From NCBI GenBank assembly GCA_913056415.1, contig CAJXNA010000064.1, forward strand, positions 1 through 9,122: a stretch of DNA of 9,122 bases, read 5' to 3'. Every line of letters begins with the position of its first letter. Position 1 is the stretch's first letter. Origin of the DNA: an uncultured Chloroflexota bacterium (GTDB taxonomy: Bacteria; Chloroflexota; Dehalococcoidia; SM23-28-2; RBG-16-64-32). Position numbers and translations under genes: made by a program. The notes under the pieces were generated by a model. That model was not told the origin of the DNA and ran no database searches. It saw only the letters and a program-made list of their open reading frames with translations. Shown piece by piece: positions 1 to 6,937 of this stretch.

Positions 1-802
1 GCTGTGCTGTCAGCACGATATCGTATATCTCGCGGAAGCGCCCGTCCTCCCCATCTACGGTGATGGTGCGGGTGAGGTCGGAGCAGTAGCCGTCGACCTT
101 CACGCCCATGTCGATGACGATAGGTTCCCCTGCCTCGATGGGGCGCTCGCGTGGCTGAGCGTGGGGCATCGCCCCCCAGGGCCCGGCTGCCACGATAGTC
201 TCGAACGAAAGCCCGTCGGCGCCGTGCTCGCGGGCGTGCTTCTCGATCTCCCAGGCGACTTGCTGCTCCGTCCATCCCGGCTCGATACGCTGAGCGACCG
301 CCTGAAACGCTTCGTCGCCCAGGTCAACCGCTCGCTGGATGGCCGCGATCTCTTCCGGCTGTTTGATCGCTCGTAGCTCCTCTACCAACGGCGGGGCGGC
401 CAGCAGCTTTGGCCGCTCCTCCGAACGTATCTTCTCCAGCGTCTTCTTCATCGACTGGTAGGCGCTGACGGTCGTTCCCGCGGGCTCGAATCCGATTCGC
501 TTTCCTGTAAGCCCCGCCTCGCCCACCAGTGTTCCGAACCAGCTCTCCATGCCGTCGCTGGTGCGGAACAGTGTGAAGTCGGGCGACTCCCGCTCCGCCT
601 GCTCGAAGTAGCGAAAGTCCACGGCGATGAAGGCGGCGTTGGCGGTGATGAGCAGCCAGCCCATGGAGCCGGTGAAGTTCGATAGGTAGCGCCGGTTGGC
701 CGCGTGGCTATGGAAGGTGTCCTCCACCGGTGCTCCCACCAGGAAGCCGTCCAGCCTTGCTTCAGCCAGACGCTCTCTGAGACGTCGCAGTCGTTCGCTC
801 AC
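1..802 (-). CDS. pepP: Xaa-Pro aminopeptidase (M24 family), N-terminal part
   Basis: Cytosolic metallopeptidase predicted to remove an N-terminal residue next to proline. I translated this frame by hand: it is open from a GTG at 802 to the window edge (267 codons), so the C-terminus is missing. Residues ~1-130 look like a creatinase-type N-terminal domain (YLSNFTGSMGWLLIT and a VDFRYFEQAE segment). The pita-bread catalytic domain starts near residue 145 (ELRAIKQPEEI). Visible active-site residues are His214 (MPHAQP) and the first two metal ligands, Asp231 (VIDMG) and Asp242 (YCSDLTRT). The remaining His and two Glu ligands lie off the window. The start is supported by AAGGAG 8 nt upstream and by a GTGA overlap of 4 nt with the aroQ stop, which implies coupling. 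Whether it is a PepP aminopeptidase or a PepQ-like dipeptidase cannot be settled from this half; the Creatinase_N domain and SDLTRT motif favour PepP/YqhT-type. Confidence 0.93.
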   Translation of the reverse strand, partial: MSERLRRLRERLAEARLDGFLVGAPVEDTFHSHAANRRYLSNFTGSMGWLLITANAAFIAVDFRYFEQAERESPDFTLFRTSDGMESWFGTLVGEAGLTGKRIGFEPAGTTVSAYQSMKKTLEKIRSEERPKLLAAPPLVEELRAIKQPEEIAAIQRAVDLGDEAFQAVAQRIEPGWTEQQVAWEIEKHAREHGADGLSFETIVAAGPWGAMPHAQPRERPIEAGEPIVIDMGVKVDGYCSDLTRTITVDGEDGRFREIYDIVLTAQ

Positions 803-1248
803 CCGCTGCGCTCCTTCAAGATGGCGACCAGCGAGTCCAGCGCCGCGAGGTACCCCCGCCAGCCCAGTCCGCTCACCTGGCCAACAGCTATGTCCGCCAG
901 GACGGAGTGGTGCCGGAACTCCTCTCGGGCGTGGATGTTAGAGATATGCACTTCCACAAACGGCAGCCTTGTCGCCTCCAGGGCGTCGCGAAGGGCCAGA
1001 CTGTAGTGGGTGAGGGCGCCGGGATTGATCAGAGCGCCATCGGCGGAGGGCGACTCCTTCTGCAGGAAGTCGATAATTCCCCCTTCGTCGTTGGACTGAA
1101 AAGCGCTGATCTCCACCCCCAGCTCCTCCGCTCGTTTCCGCACCCTCTCTTCGATCTGCTGGAGGGTGGTGGAGCCGTATATCTCCGGTTGCCGCTGGCC
1201 GAGGAGGTTCAGGTTAGGGCCGTTGATTAGCAGTATGCGCATCTTCAT
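799..1248 (-). CDS. aroQ: Type II 3-dehydroquinate dehydratase
   Basis: Third step of the shikimate pathway: reversible dehydration of 3-dehydroquinate to 3-dehydroshikimate, by a small cytosolic enzyme that forms a dodecamer in this family. At 149 residues it has the normal family length. Motifs appear in order: GPNLNLLGQRQPEIYG (flexible lid Arg19 and catalytic Tyr24), QSNDEGGIID (51-60), NPGALTHYS with Asn75, EVHISNIHAREEFRHHS with catalytic His101, Arg108 and Arg112, and a GLGWRGYLAAL end. The lid has GQRQP instead of the commoner xREP; actinobacterial type II enzymes show the same variant, so it is not a defect. The start lies 35 nt inside the upstream recombinase gene. A second ATG two codons later (1242) is equally possible, and no clear Shine-Dalgarno site separates them. 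The stop overlaps the peptidase start by 4 nt. Confidence 0.97.
   Translation of the reverse strand: MKMRILLINGPNLNLLGQRQPEIYGSTTLQQIEERVRKRAEELGVEISAFQSNDEGGIIDFLQKESPSADGALINPGALTHYSLALRDALEATRLPFVEVHISNIHAREEFRHHSVLADIAVGQVSGLGWRGYLAALDSLVAILKERSG
811..816 (-). promoter_or_regulatory. Ribosome binding site for pepP-like gene
   Basis: AAGGAG on the minus strand, inside the last codons of aroQ and 8 nt before the GTG at 802. It decides the GTG start of the peptidase, which has no ATG at this point. Confidence 0.7.
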
Positions 1249-2176
1249 CTTCGCGGGAGGTCTCTTCCTCCTTCTCGCGTGCCTTCAATCGCACTTGATT
1301 ATAGAACGCCTGGGTGTACACGCGCCTCTGCTGCTCCTCCGTCACGTGGGTGTATATCTGGGTGGTGTTGGCGCTGGCGTGTCCCAGCAGCTCCTGCACC
1401 ACCCTGAGCTCCGCGCCGCCGTCCAGCATATGGGTGGCGAAGGAGTGCCGCAGCAGGTGAGGGAACACCCGCTGGTCGAGCCCCGCCATCAGGGCGTGCT
1501 TGCGCACGGTCTTCTGCACGGAGCGGCCCGACAGCCGCTTGCCATCGCGGTTGATGAACAGCGCCGTCTCTCCCGCCCGCGCCAGCTTTGGGCGACCTTC
1601 GCGCAGGTAGCGCTGAAGCGCTTCCGTCGCCGGCCGACCGATGAGGACGATTCGCTCCTTGTTCCCTTTGCCGCGCACCCGCGCGAGCTGTTCGCCAAGG
1701 TCGACGCCGGCCACGTCCAGGCCTACCACCTCTGCGAGCCGGAGCCCCGAGGCATACATCAGCTCCAGGATTGCGCGGTCACGCAGCCCTTGGGGTACGT
1801 CCGAGTCAGCGGCCTCGATGAGCGCCGTAAGCTGGTCTTTCCCCAGGATCTGGGGCAGGCGCCGCTCCCGTCTGGGGCTGGTCACGCCCATGAGAGGGTC
1901 GCGCTCAAGGACGCCTTCTCGAACCAAGAAGCGATAGAAGGTGTGAATTGTGCTCATCTTGCGGCTGACGCTGGCCGAGGCCGTATCGGCCTCACGCAGG
2001 CGGGCCAGGTAGCGTCGGAAGGACTGCCGGTCCACCTCCAGGGGCCCGATACCCTCCTCGGTTTCCAGGTAGCGGCCGAAGTGGCACAGGTCGCCACGGT
2101 AATTCCGGATGGTGTACGACGAGAGGTTCCGCTCCGCCTTCAGGTAGCGGATGTAGGGCTTGAGGAGCTCTTCCAT
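1214..2176 (-). CDS. Tyrosine recombinase, XerC/XerD type
   Basis: Cytosolic site-specific recombinase, most likely the chromosome-dimer resolvase acting at dif with FtsK. The N-terminal core-binding SAM-like domain spans ~1-90 (LSSYTIRNYRGDLCHF) and the catalytic domain ~105-290. All catalytic residues are visible and spaced as in E. coli XerD: Arg146 (GLRLAEV), Lys170 (GKGNKER), His240 and Arg243 (HLLRHSFATHM), His266 (LLGHAS) and nucleophile Tyr275 (IYTHV). At 320 residues it is ~20 longer than usual, because of a charged tail (EKEEETSREDED) that overlaps the aroQ start. The ATG overlaps the topA stop by one base (TGATG) and has no Shine-Dalgarno site, so translation probably depends on termination-reinitiation. 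XerC and XerD cannot be separated by eye, so I give no symbol. Its place in a dprA-topA operon argues for a host gene rather than a phage integrase. Confidence 0.94.
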   Translation of the reverse strand: MEELLKPYIRYLKAERNLSSYTIRNYRGDLCHFGRYLETEEGIGPLEVDRQSFRRYLARLREADTASASVSRKMSTIHTFYRFLVREGVLERDPLMGVTSPRRERRLPQILGKDQLTALIEAADSDVPQGLRDRAILELMYASGLRLAEVVGLDVAGVDLGEQLARVRGKGNKERIVLIGRPATEALQRYLREGRPKLARAGETALFINRDGKRLSGRSVQKTVRKHALMAGLDQRVFPHLLRHSFATHMLDGGAELRVVQELLGHASANTTQIYTHVTEEQQRRVYTQAFYNQVRLKAREKEEETSREDEDAHTANQRP

Positions 2177-4476
2177 CAGGCCGGGGTTGAGGCTGGTTCC
2201 TTCTCCTCCACCTCTCCTCGCCAGTCGCAGGCGGAACAGCGCCCCTTCAGCTTACCTTCCTCTTGCTGCCGCTCGGCGGTGAGCAGGCCGCCGCACTGGG
2301 GGCAGGGCGTGGTCAGGGGCTTGCTCCATACTACGAAGTCGCACTTGGGGTAATTGACGCAGCCGTAGAAGGTGCGACCCTTGCGTGAACGCCTCTCCAC
2401 CAGGTCACCGCCATCGCGCGGGCAGGAGGCGCCTGTCTTCGTCAGCAGAGGCCGGCGGCCCTTGCACTCGGGATAGCGGGTGCAGGCGAGGAACCGTCCG
2501 AAGCGGCCGCTGCGGATGACCATCGGTGCGTCGCACTCGTCGCATTTCTCGTCCGTAGGCTCGGGCTGTGGCTCTTCTTCCCCCTCTAGGGGGCGGCTGC
2601 TGCGGCACTCTGGAAATCCGGAGCAGGCCAGAAACCTTCCCCGCCGGCCCCAGCGCACGACCATCGGCTTGCCGCACTTGTCGCACTTCTGGTCGGTTAC
2701 CTCCCGCTGCAGCGCCGCATCCTTGGCCGCGTCCAGGGCGCGCTCCAGGGGACGGTAGAACTGTTCCACGACGGGCTGCCAGGGCCGCTCTCCGCTGGCG
2801 ATCTCGTCCAGCTCGTTCTCCATCTCCACCGTGAACCCTTCGTCCACGAAGTCCGGGAAGTGCTCCACCAACAGGTCGTTGACCAGGGAGCCGAGGTCGG
2901 TGGGCCGCAGCTGGCGCCCCTCCTTCTCGACGTAGCCTCTGTCCTGGATCGTCGCCACCGTCGGCGCGTAGGTGCTCGGTCGGCCGATCCCTTTCTCCTC
3001 CAGCGCCTTGACCAGACTCGCCTCCGTGTACCGCGGCGGCGGCTCGGTGAAGTGCTGGTCGGGGAACAGGTCTAGCAGCCGCAGTGAGTCGTCCGCGGCC
3101 AGGGCAGGCAAGGGATTCTTGCCTTCGTCTTCCTCCTCGCCGTTGTCCTTGCCCTCCTCGTAGAGCTGTTTGTAGCCGGCGAAACGGAGTTGGGTGTTGG
3201 TGGCGCGCAGCAGCAGCGCCTGGGCATCGGTCTCTGGGGTCGCCTTGATCTCGACCGATGTCTGGTCGAACTGGGCATCCGCCATCTGGCTGGCCAGGAA
3301 GCGCTGCCAGATGAGCGTATACAGTCGGTTTTGGTCGTTGTTAAGGTAACGGCGGACCGCTTCGGGCTCCCGCAGTACAGAGGTGGGACGGATCGCCTCG
3401 TGCGCTTCCTGTGCTCCTTTGACCTTCCTGCGGTACTCGCGGGGTGAAGAGGGAACGAATTCCTTGCCGAACTTGGCGCCAATGTGCTCGCGGGCCTCCC
3501 TTAGCGCCACCTCCGCCACCTGCGTGGAGTCCGTGCGCATGTAGGTGATAAGGCCCACTTCGCCTCGCGAACCCAGCGGCAGCCCCTCGTAGAGCTGCTG
3601 GGCAACCACCATCGTCCGCTTGGCCGAGAATCCCAGTCGCCGAGATGCCTCTTGCTGGAGGGTACTGGTGATGAACGGCGCCGCCGGCCGGCTAGACTGC
3701 ACCTTCTGTTGCACGGCCAGGACGCTGTACGCCGCGCCCTTAAGCAGGGCGGAAAGCCGCTCCGCCTCTATCTGATTTTCGATCGCCAGCTTACGTTTCT
3801 TGCTCTCGGCATAGCCTACCAGGCGGGCGCGGAAACCCTGTTCTGCGCTGCCGTCCTGCGCCTTGGCGAGATGGGCGTCGATGGTCCAGTACTCCCGCGG
3901 CGTGAACCCCTGAATCTCGCGTTCCCGCTCCACGACCAGCCGCGCCGCCACCGATTGCACGCGGCCAGCGGAGAGGCCGCGCCTGACCTGCTTCCAGAGG
4001 AAGGGGCTCAGGCGGTAACCGACCAGCCTGTCCAGCACGCGTCGTGCCTGCTGGGCGTCCACGAGCTGCATATCGATACCACGGGGGTGGCTGAACGCTT
4101 CGCGGACCGCCTCGGGCGTGATCTCATGGAACACCACACGGACGTGGTGCTTGCCCTCCAGTTCGGCAGCCGCAACCAAGTGCCAGGCGATCGCCTCGCC
4201 CTCGCGGTCGGGGTCGGTGGCCAGGTAGATGGTGGAGGCGCGCTCCGCCGCCTGTCGTATCTCCTTGACGGCCGACGCCTTTTGGCGGGGGATGACGTAC
4301 TTGGGCTGGAAATCCTGCTCTGTGTCCACACCAAGGGCGGACTTGGGCAGGTCACGTACGTGACCCACGGAAGCCCGTATCTCGTACTCTGGGCCTAGTA
4401 TTGCGGCTATCGTTCGCGCCTTCGCTGGCGATTCCACCACGACCAGGCTCTTAACCTTCTTCTTCGTCACCCTCAA
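2176..4476 (-). CDS. topA: DNA topoisomerase I (type IA)
   Basis: Relaxes negatively supercoiled DNA by single-strand cleavage and passage in the cytoplasm. The Toprim domain (~9-120) carries Glu15 (VVESPAKA) and the DPDREGE motif with Asp88, Asp90 and Glu92. The gate and active-site region follows, with GRVQSVAARLVVERE (~171-185), nucleophile Tyr312 and Arg314 (TYMRTDS), and KGIGRPSTYAPT (~495-506). The C-terminus has four zinc-ribbon units. Cys pairs 598/601+618/624, 645/648+665/671 and 725/728+747/750 are complete. The third unit has only Cys685, Cys706 and Cys712, with Asp688 where the second Cys belongs. Length (766 aa) is normal. The TTG at 4476 abuts the dprA stop with no gap, but GGAGGG lies only 3 nt before it. 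A GTG at 4470 has 9-nt spacing and may be the real start (764 aa). Confidence 0.98.
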   Translation of the reverse strand: MRVTKKKVKSLVVVESPAKARTIAAILGPEYEIRASVGHVRDLPKSALGVDTEQDFQPKYVIPRQKASAVKEIRQAAERASTIYLATDPDREGEAIAWHLVAAAELEGKHHVRVVFHEITPEAVREAFSHPRGIDMQLVDAQQARRVLDRLVGYRLSPFLWKQVRRGLSAGRVQSVAARLVVEREREIQGFTPREYWTIDAHLAKAQDGSAEQGFRARLVGYAESKKRKLAIENQIEAERLSALLKGAAYSVLAVQQKVQSSRPAAPFITSTLQQEASRRLGFSAKRTMVVAQQLYEGLPLGSRGEVGLITYMRTDSTQVAEVALREAREHIGAKFGKEFVPSSPREYRRKVKGAQEAHEAIRPTSVLREPEAVRRYLNNDQNRLYTLIWQRFLASQMADAQFDQTSVEIKATPETDAQALLLRATNTQLRFAGYKQLYEEGKDNGEEEDEGKNPLPALAADDSLRLLDLFPDQHFTEPPPRYTEASLVKALEEKGIGRPSTYAPTVATIQDRGYVEKEGRQLRPTDLGSLVNDLLVEHFPDFVDEGFTVEMENELDEIASGERPWQPVVEQFYRPLERALDAAKDAALQREVTDQKCDKCGKPMVVRWGRRGRFLACSGFPECRSSRPLEGEEEPQPEPTDEKCDECDAPMVIRSGRFGRFLACTRYPECKGRRPLLTKTGASCPRDGGDLVERRSRKGRTFYGCVNYPKCDFVVWSKPLTTPCPQCGGLLTAERQQEEGKLKGRCSACDWRGEVEEKEPASTPA

Positions 4477-5592
4477 CTACCCTCCGTAGCTAGTCTGTGC
4501 TTCCCGAACCCGAACATAGGACATCGGTCCCATTTGACGTACGAGACCCTTCATCTCCAGCATCGCCAGGACGCTGCTAACTGTGGCGATGGGGAGGCCG
4601 CTCTCTCGGCACACCTCATCGACATGCGCGGGCTCTCTGCTTATATGACGCAGCAATGCCGCCTCCGTATCCGTAGCTGGCATGTTTTCTTTCATCTCTA
4701 TCTGCTGGGGCACCATCGTGAGGTTCAGCTCCTCCAGCACATCCTCCACCTTTAGAACGAGCTTGGCGCCGTCCTGGATCAGGGCGTTGGTGCCGTGACT
4801 CTGGATGGAGAAGATGCTGCCCGGCACGGCGAACACCTCGCGGTTCTGCTCCATGGCCAGGCGAGCGGTTATCATGGCTCCGCTCTTGAAGTCGCCCTCT
4901 ACCACCAGCACCCCCAGGCTCAGGCCGGACATAATGCGGTTGCGCCGAGGGAAGAAGTCGCCTCGCGGCTGTGTTCCCAGCGGGTAATCGCTTACCAGCG
5001 CCCCTTGCTCGATGATCTCCTGCGCCAGCTTGACGTGCTCCGGCGGGTAGACGATGTCCAGCCCGCAGGCGAGCACCGCCAGCACGCGTCCGCCCGCCTC
5101 CAGTGCAGCGCGGTGGGCGATGGAGTCCACTCCGCGGGCTAGGCCGCTCACCACGCAGATGCTGTTCTGGGCCAGCCTGTAGCTCAGCTCTTCCGCGACC
5201 TGACGACCGTACGGCGTTGGACGGCGCGTACCCACCACAGCCACGCACCACTCATCGGCGGCCGTGAGCTGGCCGCGGACGTAGAGTACCGGCGGCTGAT
5301 CGTAGATCTCCTTCAGCCGCGCCGGGTATGCCGGATCGTGCCAGGTAAGGGCAGTGACGTTGTTCTTGGCCAGCCGCTCCATCTCGGCATCGGGGTCGAT
5401 CTCCGCCCGTTTAGAGACGATGCGTGCTGCGAGCTTGCCATCGAGCCCAGCCGCCTTGAGCTCGGCGCCATCGGCGTTCCAAGCTTCCTCCATGCTGGGG
5501 AAGTGGCTCTCCAGGAGGGAGCAGCGAACGCGGCCCAGTCCTGCGATGCGGGTCAGGGCTACCCAGTACTTCAGTTCGTCCGGCGTGGTCAT
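4477..5592 (-). CDS. dprA: DNA processing protein DprA (Smf)
   Basis: Cytosolic single-stranded-DNA-binding protein that protects incoming ssDNA and loads RecA during natural transformation. It is also present in many bacteria not known to be competent. An N-terminal HhH/SAM-like region (~1-65) contains RIAGLG. The extended Rossmann fold (~80-290) has the family signatures: VVGTRRPTPYG (119-128), SGLARGVDSIAH (149-160), LACGLDIVYPPEH (174-186), the ssDNA-binding FFPRRNRIMSGLS (213-225) and KSGAMITARLAMEQ with FAVPG (236-258). A winged-helix C-terminal domain (~305-362) completes it. Length 371 aa is normal. The ATG is the first start after an in-frame TAG five codons upstream and has no Shine-Dalgarno sequence. 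The gene ends immediately before topA (no intergenic base), so both are surely cotranscribed. No other competence genes are in view. Confidence 0.97.
   Translation of the reverse strand: MTTPDELKYWVALTRIAGLGRVRCSLLESHFPSMEEAWNADGAELKAAGLDGKLAARIVSKRAEIDPDAEMERLAKNNVTALTWHDPAYPARLKEIYDQPPVLYVRGQLTAADEWCVAVVGTRRPTPYGRQVAEELSYRLAQNSICVVSGLARGVDSIAHRAALEAGGRVLAVLACGLDIVYPPEHVKLAQEIIEQGALVSDYPLGTQPRGDFFPRRNRIMSGLSLGVLVVEGDFKSGAMITARLAMEQNREVFAVPGSIFSIQSHGTNALIQDGAKLVLKVEDVLEELNLTMVPQQIEMKENMPATDTEAALLRHISREPAHVDEVCRESGLPIATVSSVLAMLEMKGLVRQMGPMSYVRVREAQTSYGG
4480..4485 (-). promoter_or_regulatory. Ribosome binding site for topA
   Basis: GGAGGG on the minus strand, formed by the last codons of dprA. 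It is 3 nt from the TTG at 4476 and 9 nt from the in-frame GTG at 4470. The spacing therefore favours the GTG as the topA start, although an in-frame stop (dprA TAG) directly precedes the TTG and does not exclude either. Confidence 0.6.
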
Positions 5593-5604
5593 GGGCGTCA
5601 GGGT

Positions 5605-5633
5605 ATTCTAGCACAGTGCTGACGATGCTCCAA
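5605..5633 (-). promoter_or_regulatory. Candidate extended -10 promoter for the dprA-topA-xer-aroQ-pepP operon
   Basis: In the only sizeable gap of the minus-strand gene run I see TGC followed by TAGAAT (5610-5605, five of six consensus bases). A poor -35, TTGGAG (5633-5628), lies 17 nt away. The -10 ends 12 nt before the dprA ATG, so the transcript would have a leader of only about 5 nt and no Shine-Dalgarno site. An 11-nt palindrome AGCACTGTGCT (5620-5610) overlaps the -10 edge and could be an operator. Prediction by pattern only. Confidence 0.5.
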
Positions 5634-5647
5634 AGAGGTAAGCGCCC

Positions 5648-6937
5648 TTAGCCTGTCTGGCTCTCGCTCTGGGGGTGAGGCTCTTGGACGGCGCTTTCCA
5701 CCTTGGTAATCCGGACCTTCTTGATGCGACGCCCCATGACCGTCAGCACCCGCATCACCAGTCCGTCCACCCTCACCTCATCCCCGACGCTCGGCATGCG
5801 CCCCAGGTTGTTGAAGATGAAGCCGCCCACGCTATCGAAGTCCTCTTTCTCTATGCGCAGGTCGAACATCTCGTTTAGGTCGTCGATACCCACGCGGGCG
5901 TCCACGATCGCTTCCGTGGGGGTGACGAGTTGCACCGGTTGCTCGCGAGCGTCGAACTCGTCCTCGAGCTCCCCGACGATCTCCTCGATCAGGTCCTCGG
6001 TTGTGACCAAGCCGGCGGTGCCTCCGTATTCGTCCACCACGATGGCGATGGACATCCGCTGCTGGCGCATCTCGGCCAGCAACTCGTCTATCTTTTTCGT
6101 TTCGGGGACGAAATGGGCTGGCCGTGCCAGCTCACGGATGCTGACCGGACAGGTGCCTCTGGCTAGGTGGCGAAGCACCTCTTTGGCGTACACCACCCCA
6201 ATCACGTTATCGACCGTGTCGTCATACGCAGGGAGGCGGCTGTATCCCTTCTCCACCATCATCTGGGCGACCTCGCTGAACCCGTCCTCCACATCCACGG
6301 CCACCATGTCGATGCGGGGCACCATCACCTCGCGCACGACGGTCAGCTCCATCTCCATGATGCCGCGGATCATCTGCCTCTCCGACTCATCGATGCCGCT
6401 TCCCGTCTCCTCTAGCTCCAACAGACGCACGAGTTCCTCTGCCTCTGACGCCGTCTCCGGGTGTAGCCTTCGCCACCAGTTGAGGATCGTCGCCACCGGC
6501 AGCTCCAGCAGGCGGGCCGGCCACCCGAACAGCAGCCGTGAGACTACCACGAACGGCCTGAGAATGCGCTGCCAGCGCTCCGGTTTCTGCGAGACAAGCA
6601 GCCGGGGCAGCGCCTGTAGCAGCATAAGGGCGGCTAGTGTCGCGAAGGCGGCGATGGCCACGGCGCTCCAGCTATTCCCTGTTTCCTCCAGGACCAGCGC
6701 CACCGTAATGGCCGTGATCCCTATCAGGGCCAGGTTACGGGCCAGGGCCAGCGCTGAAAGGGTTGCCTGCCGCTCCTGAGTAAACCGCCGCAGCGCCTCC
6801 ATGCGCGACGTCGGCGGCTCGCCGAGCGCGCGCTCGCGTACGCCTGCGATGACCCCCGCCTCAGCGGCGACCACAAACATGAAGACGATGACCGCCAGGA
6901 CCAGGAGGAACACTCCGGCCCAGCTACCGCTATCCAC
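5648..6937 (-). CDS. CNNM/DUF21 membrane protein with CBS pair and CorC domain
   Basis: Member of the hemolysin-C/CorC-like family, tied in several bacteria to Mg2+ (or cobalt) efflux or homeostasis; the older name hemolysin is misleading. The N-terminal membrane part has hydrophobic segments at ~7-31, ~60-85, ~88-115 and probably ~125-150, including the AAEAGVIAGVRERAL stretch typical of the DUF21 first helix. After the ESERQMIRGIMEMELTVVREVMVPRIDM linker (split here at residues ~185-211) come two CBS domains (~205-262 and ~268-325, second ending VVDEYGGTAGLVTTEDLIEEIVGE in pieces). A CorC_HlyC domain follows (~335-412, DFDSVGGFIFNNLGRMP). Length 429 aa is typical. It starts with GTG, overlapping the acetyltransferase stop by 8 nt, so the two are coupled. 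Substrate is not readable from sequence. Confidence 0.93.
   Translation of the reverse strand: MDSGSWAGVFLLVLAVIVFMFVVAAEAGVIAGVRERALGEPPTSRMEALRRFTQERQATLSALALARNLALIGITAITVALVLEETGNSWSAVAIAAFATLAALMLLQALPRLLVSQKPERWQRILRPFVVVSRLLFGWPARLLELPVATILNWWRRLHPETASEAEELVRLLELEETGSGIDESERQMIRGIMEMELTVVREVMVPRIDMVAVDVEDGFSEVAQMMVEKGYSRLPAYDDTVDNVIGVVYAKEVLRHLARGTCPVSIRELARPAHFVPETKKIDELLAEMRQQRMSIAIVVDEYGGTAGLVTTEDLIEEIVGELEDEFDAREQPVQLVTPTEAIVDARVGIDDLNEMFDLRIEKEDFDSVGGFIFNNLGRMPSVGDEVRVDGLVMRVLTVMGRRIKKVRITKVESAVQEPHPQSESQTG

Noticed and set aside
1214..2176. Mobile element integrase with attachment site
   Set aside because: Residue spacing matches housekeeping XerC/D, the gene is embedded in a tight operon, and there is no tRNA, direct-repeat pair or cargo.
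1166..2353. Long plus-strand open frame (395 codons) opposite the recombinase and the topA end
   Set aside because: It mirrors real minus-strand genes with complete catalytic motifs; its translation has no recognisable domain, and long antisense frames are expected at this GC content.
3652..4398. Plus-strand open frame (248 codons) opposite the topA Toprim region
   Set aside because: Shadow of topA, which carries the intact active-site motifs on the other strand.
5703..6779. Plus-strand open frame (358 codons) opposite the CNNM/CBS gene
   Set aside because: Translation is Ser/Thr/Arg-rich with low complexity, typical of an antisense shadow; the minus strand has clear CBS and CorC domains.
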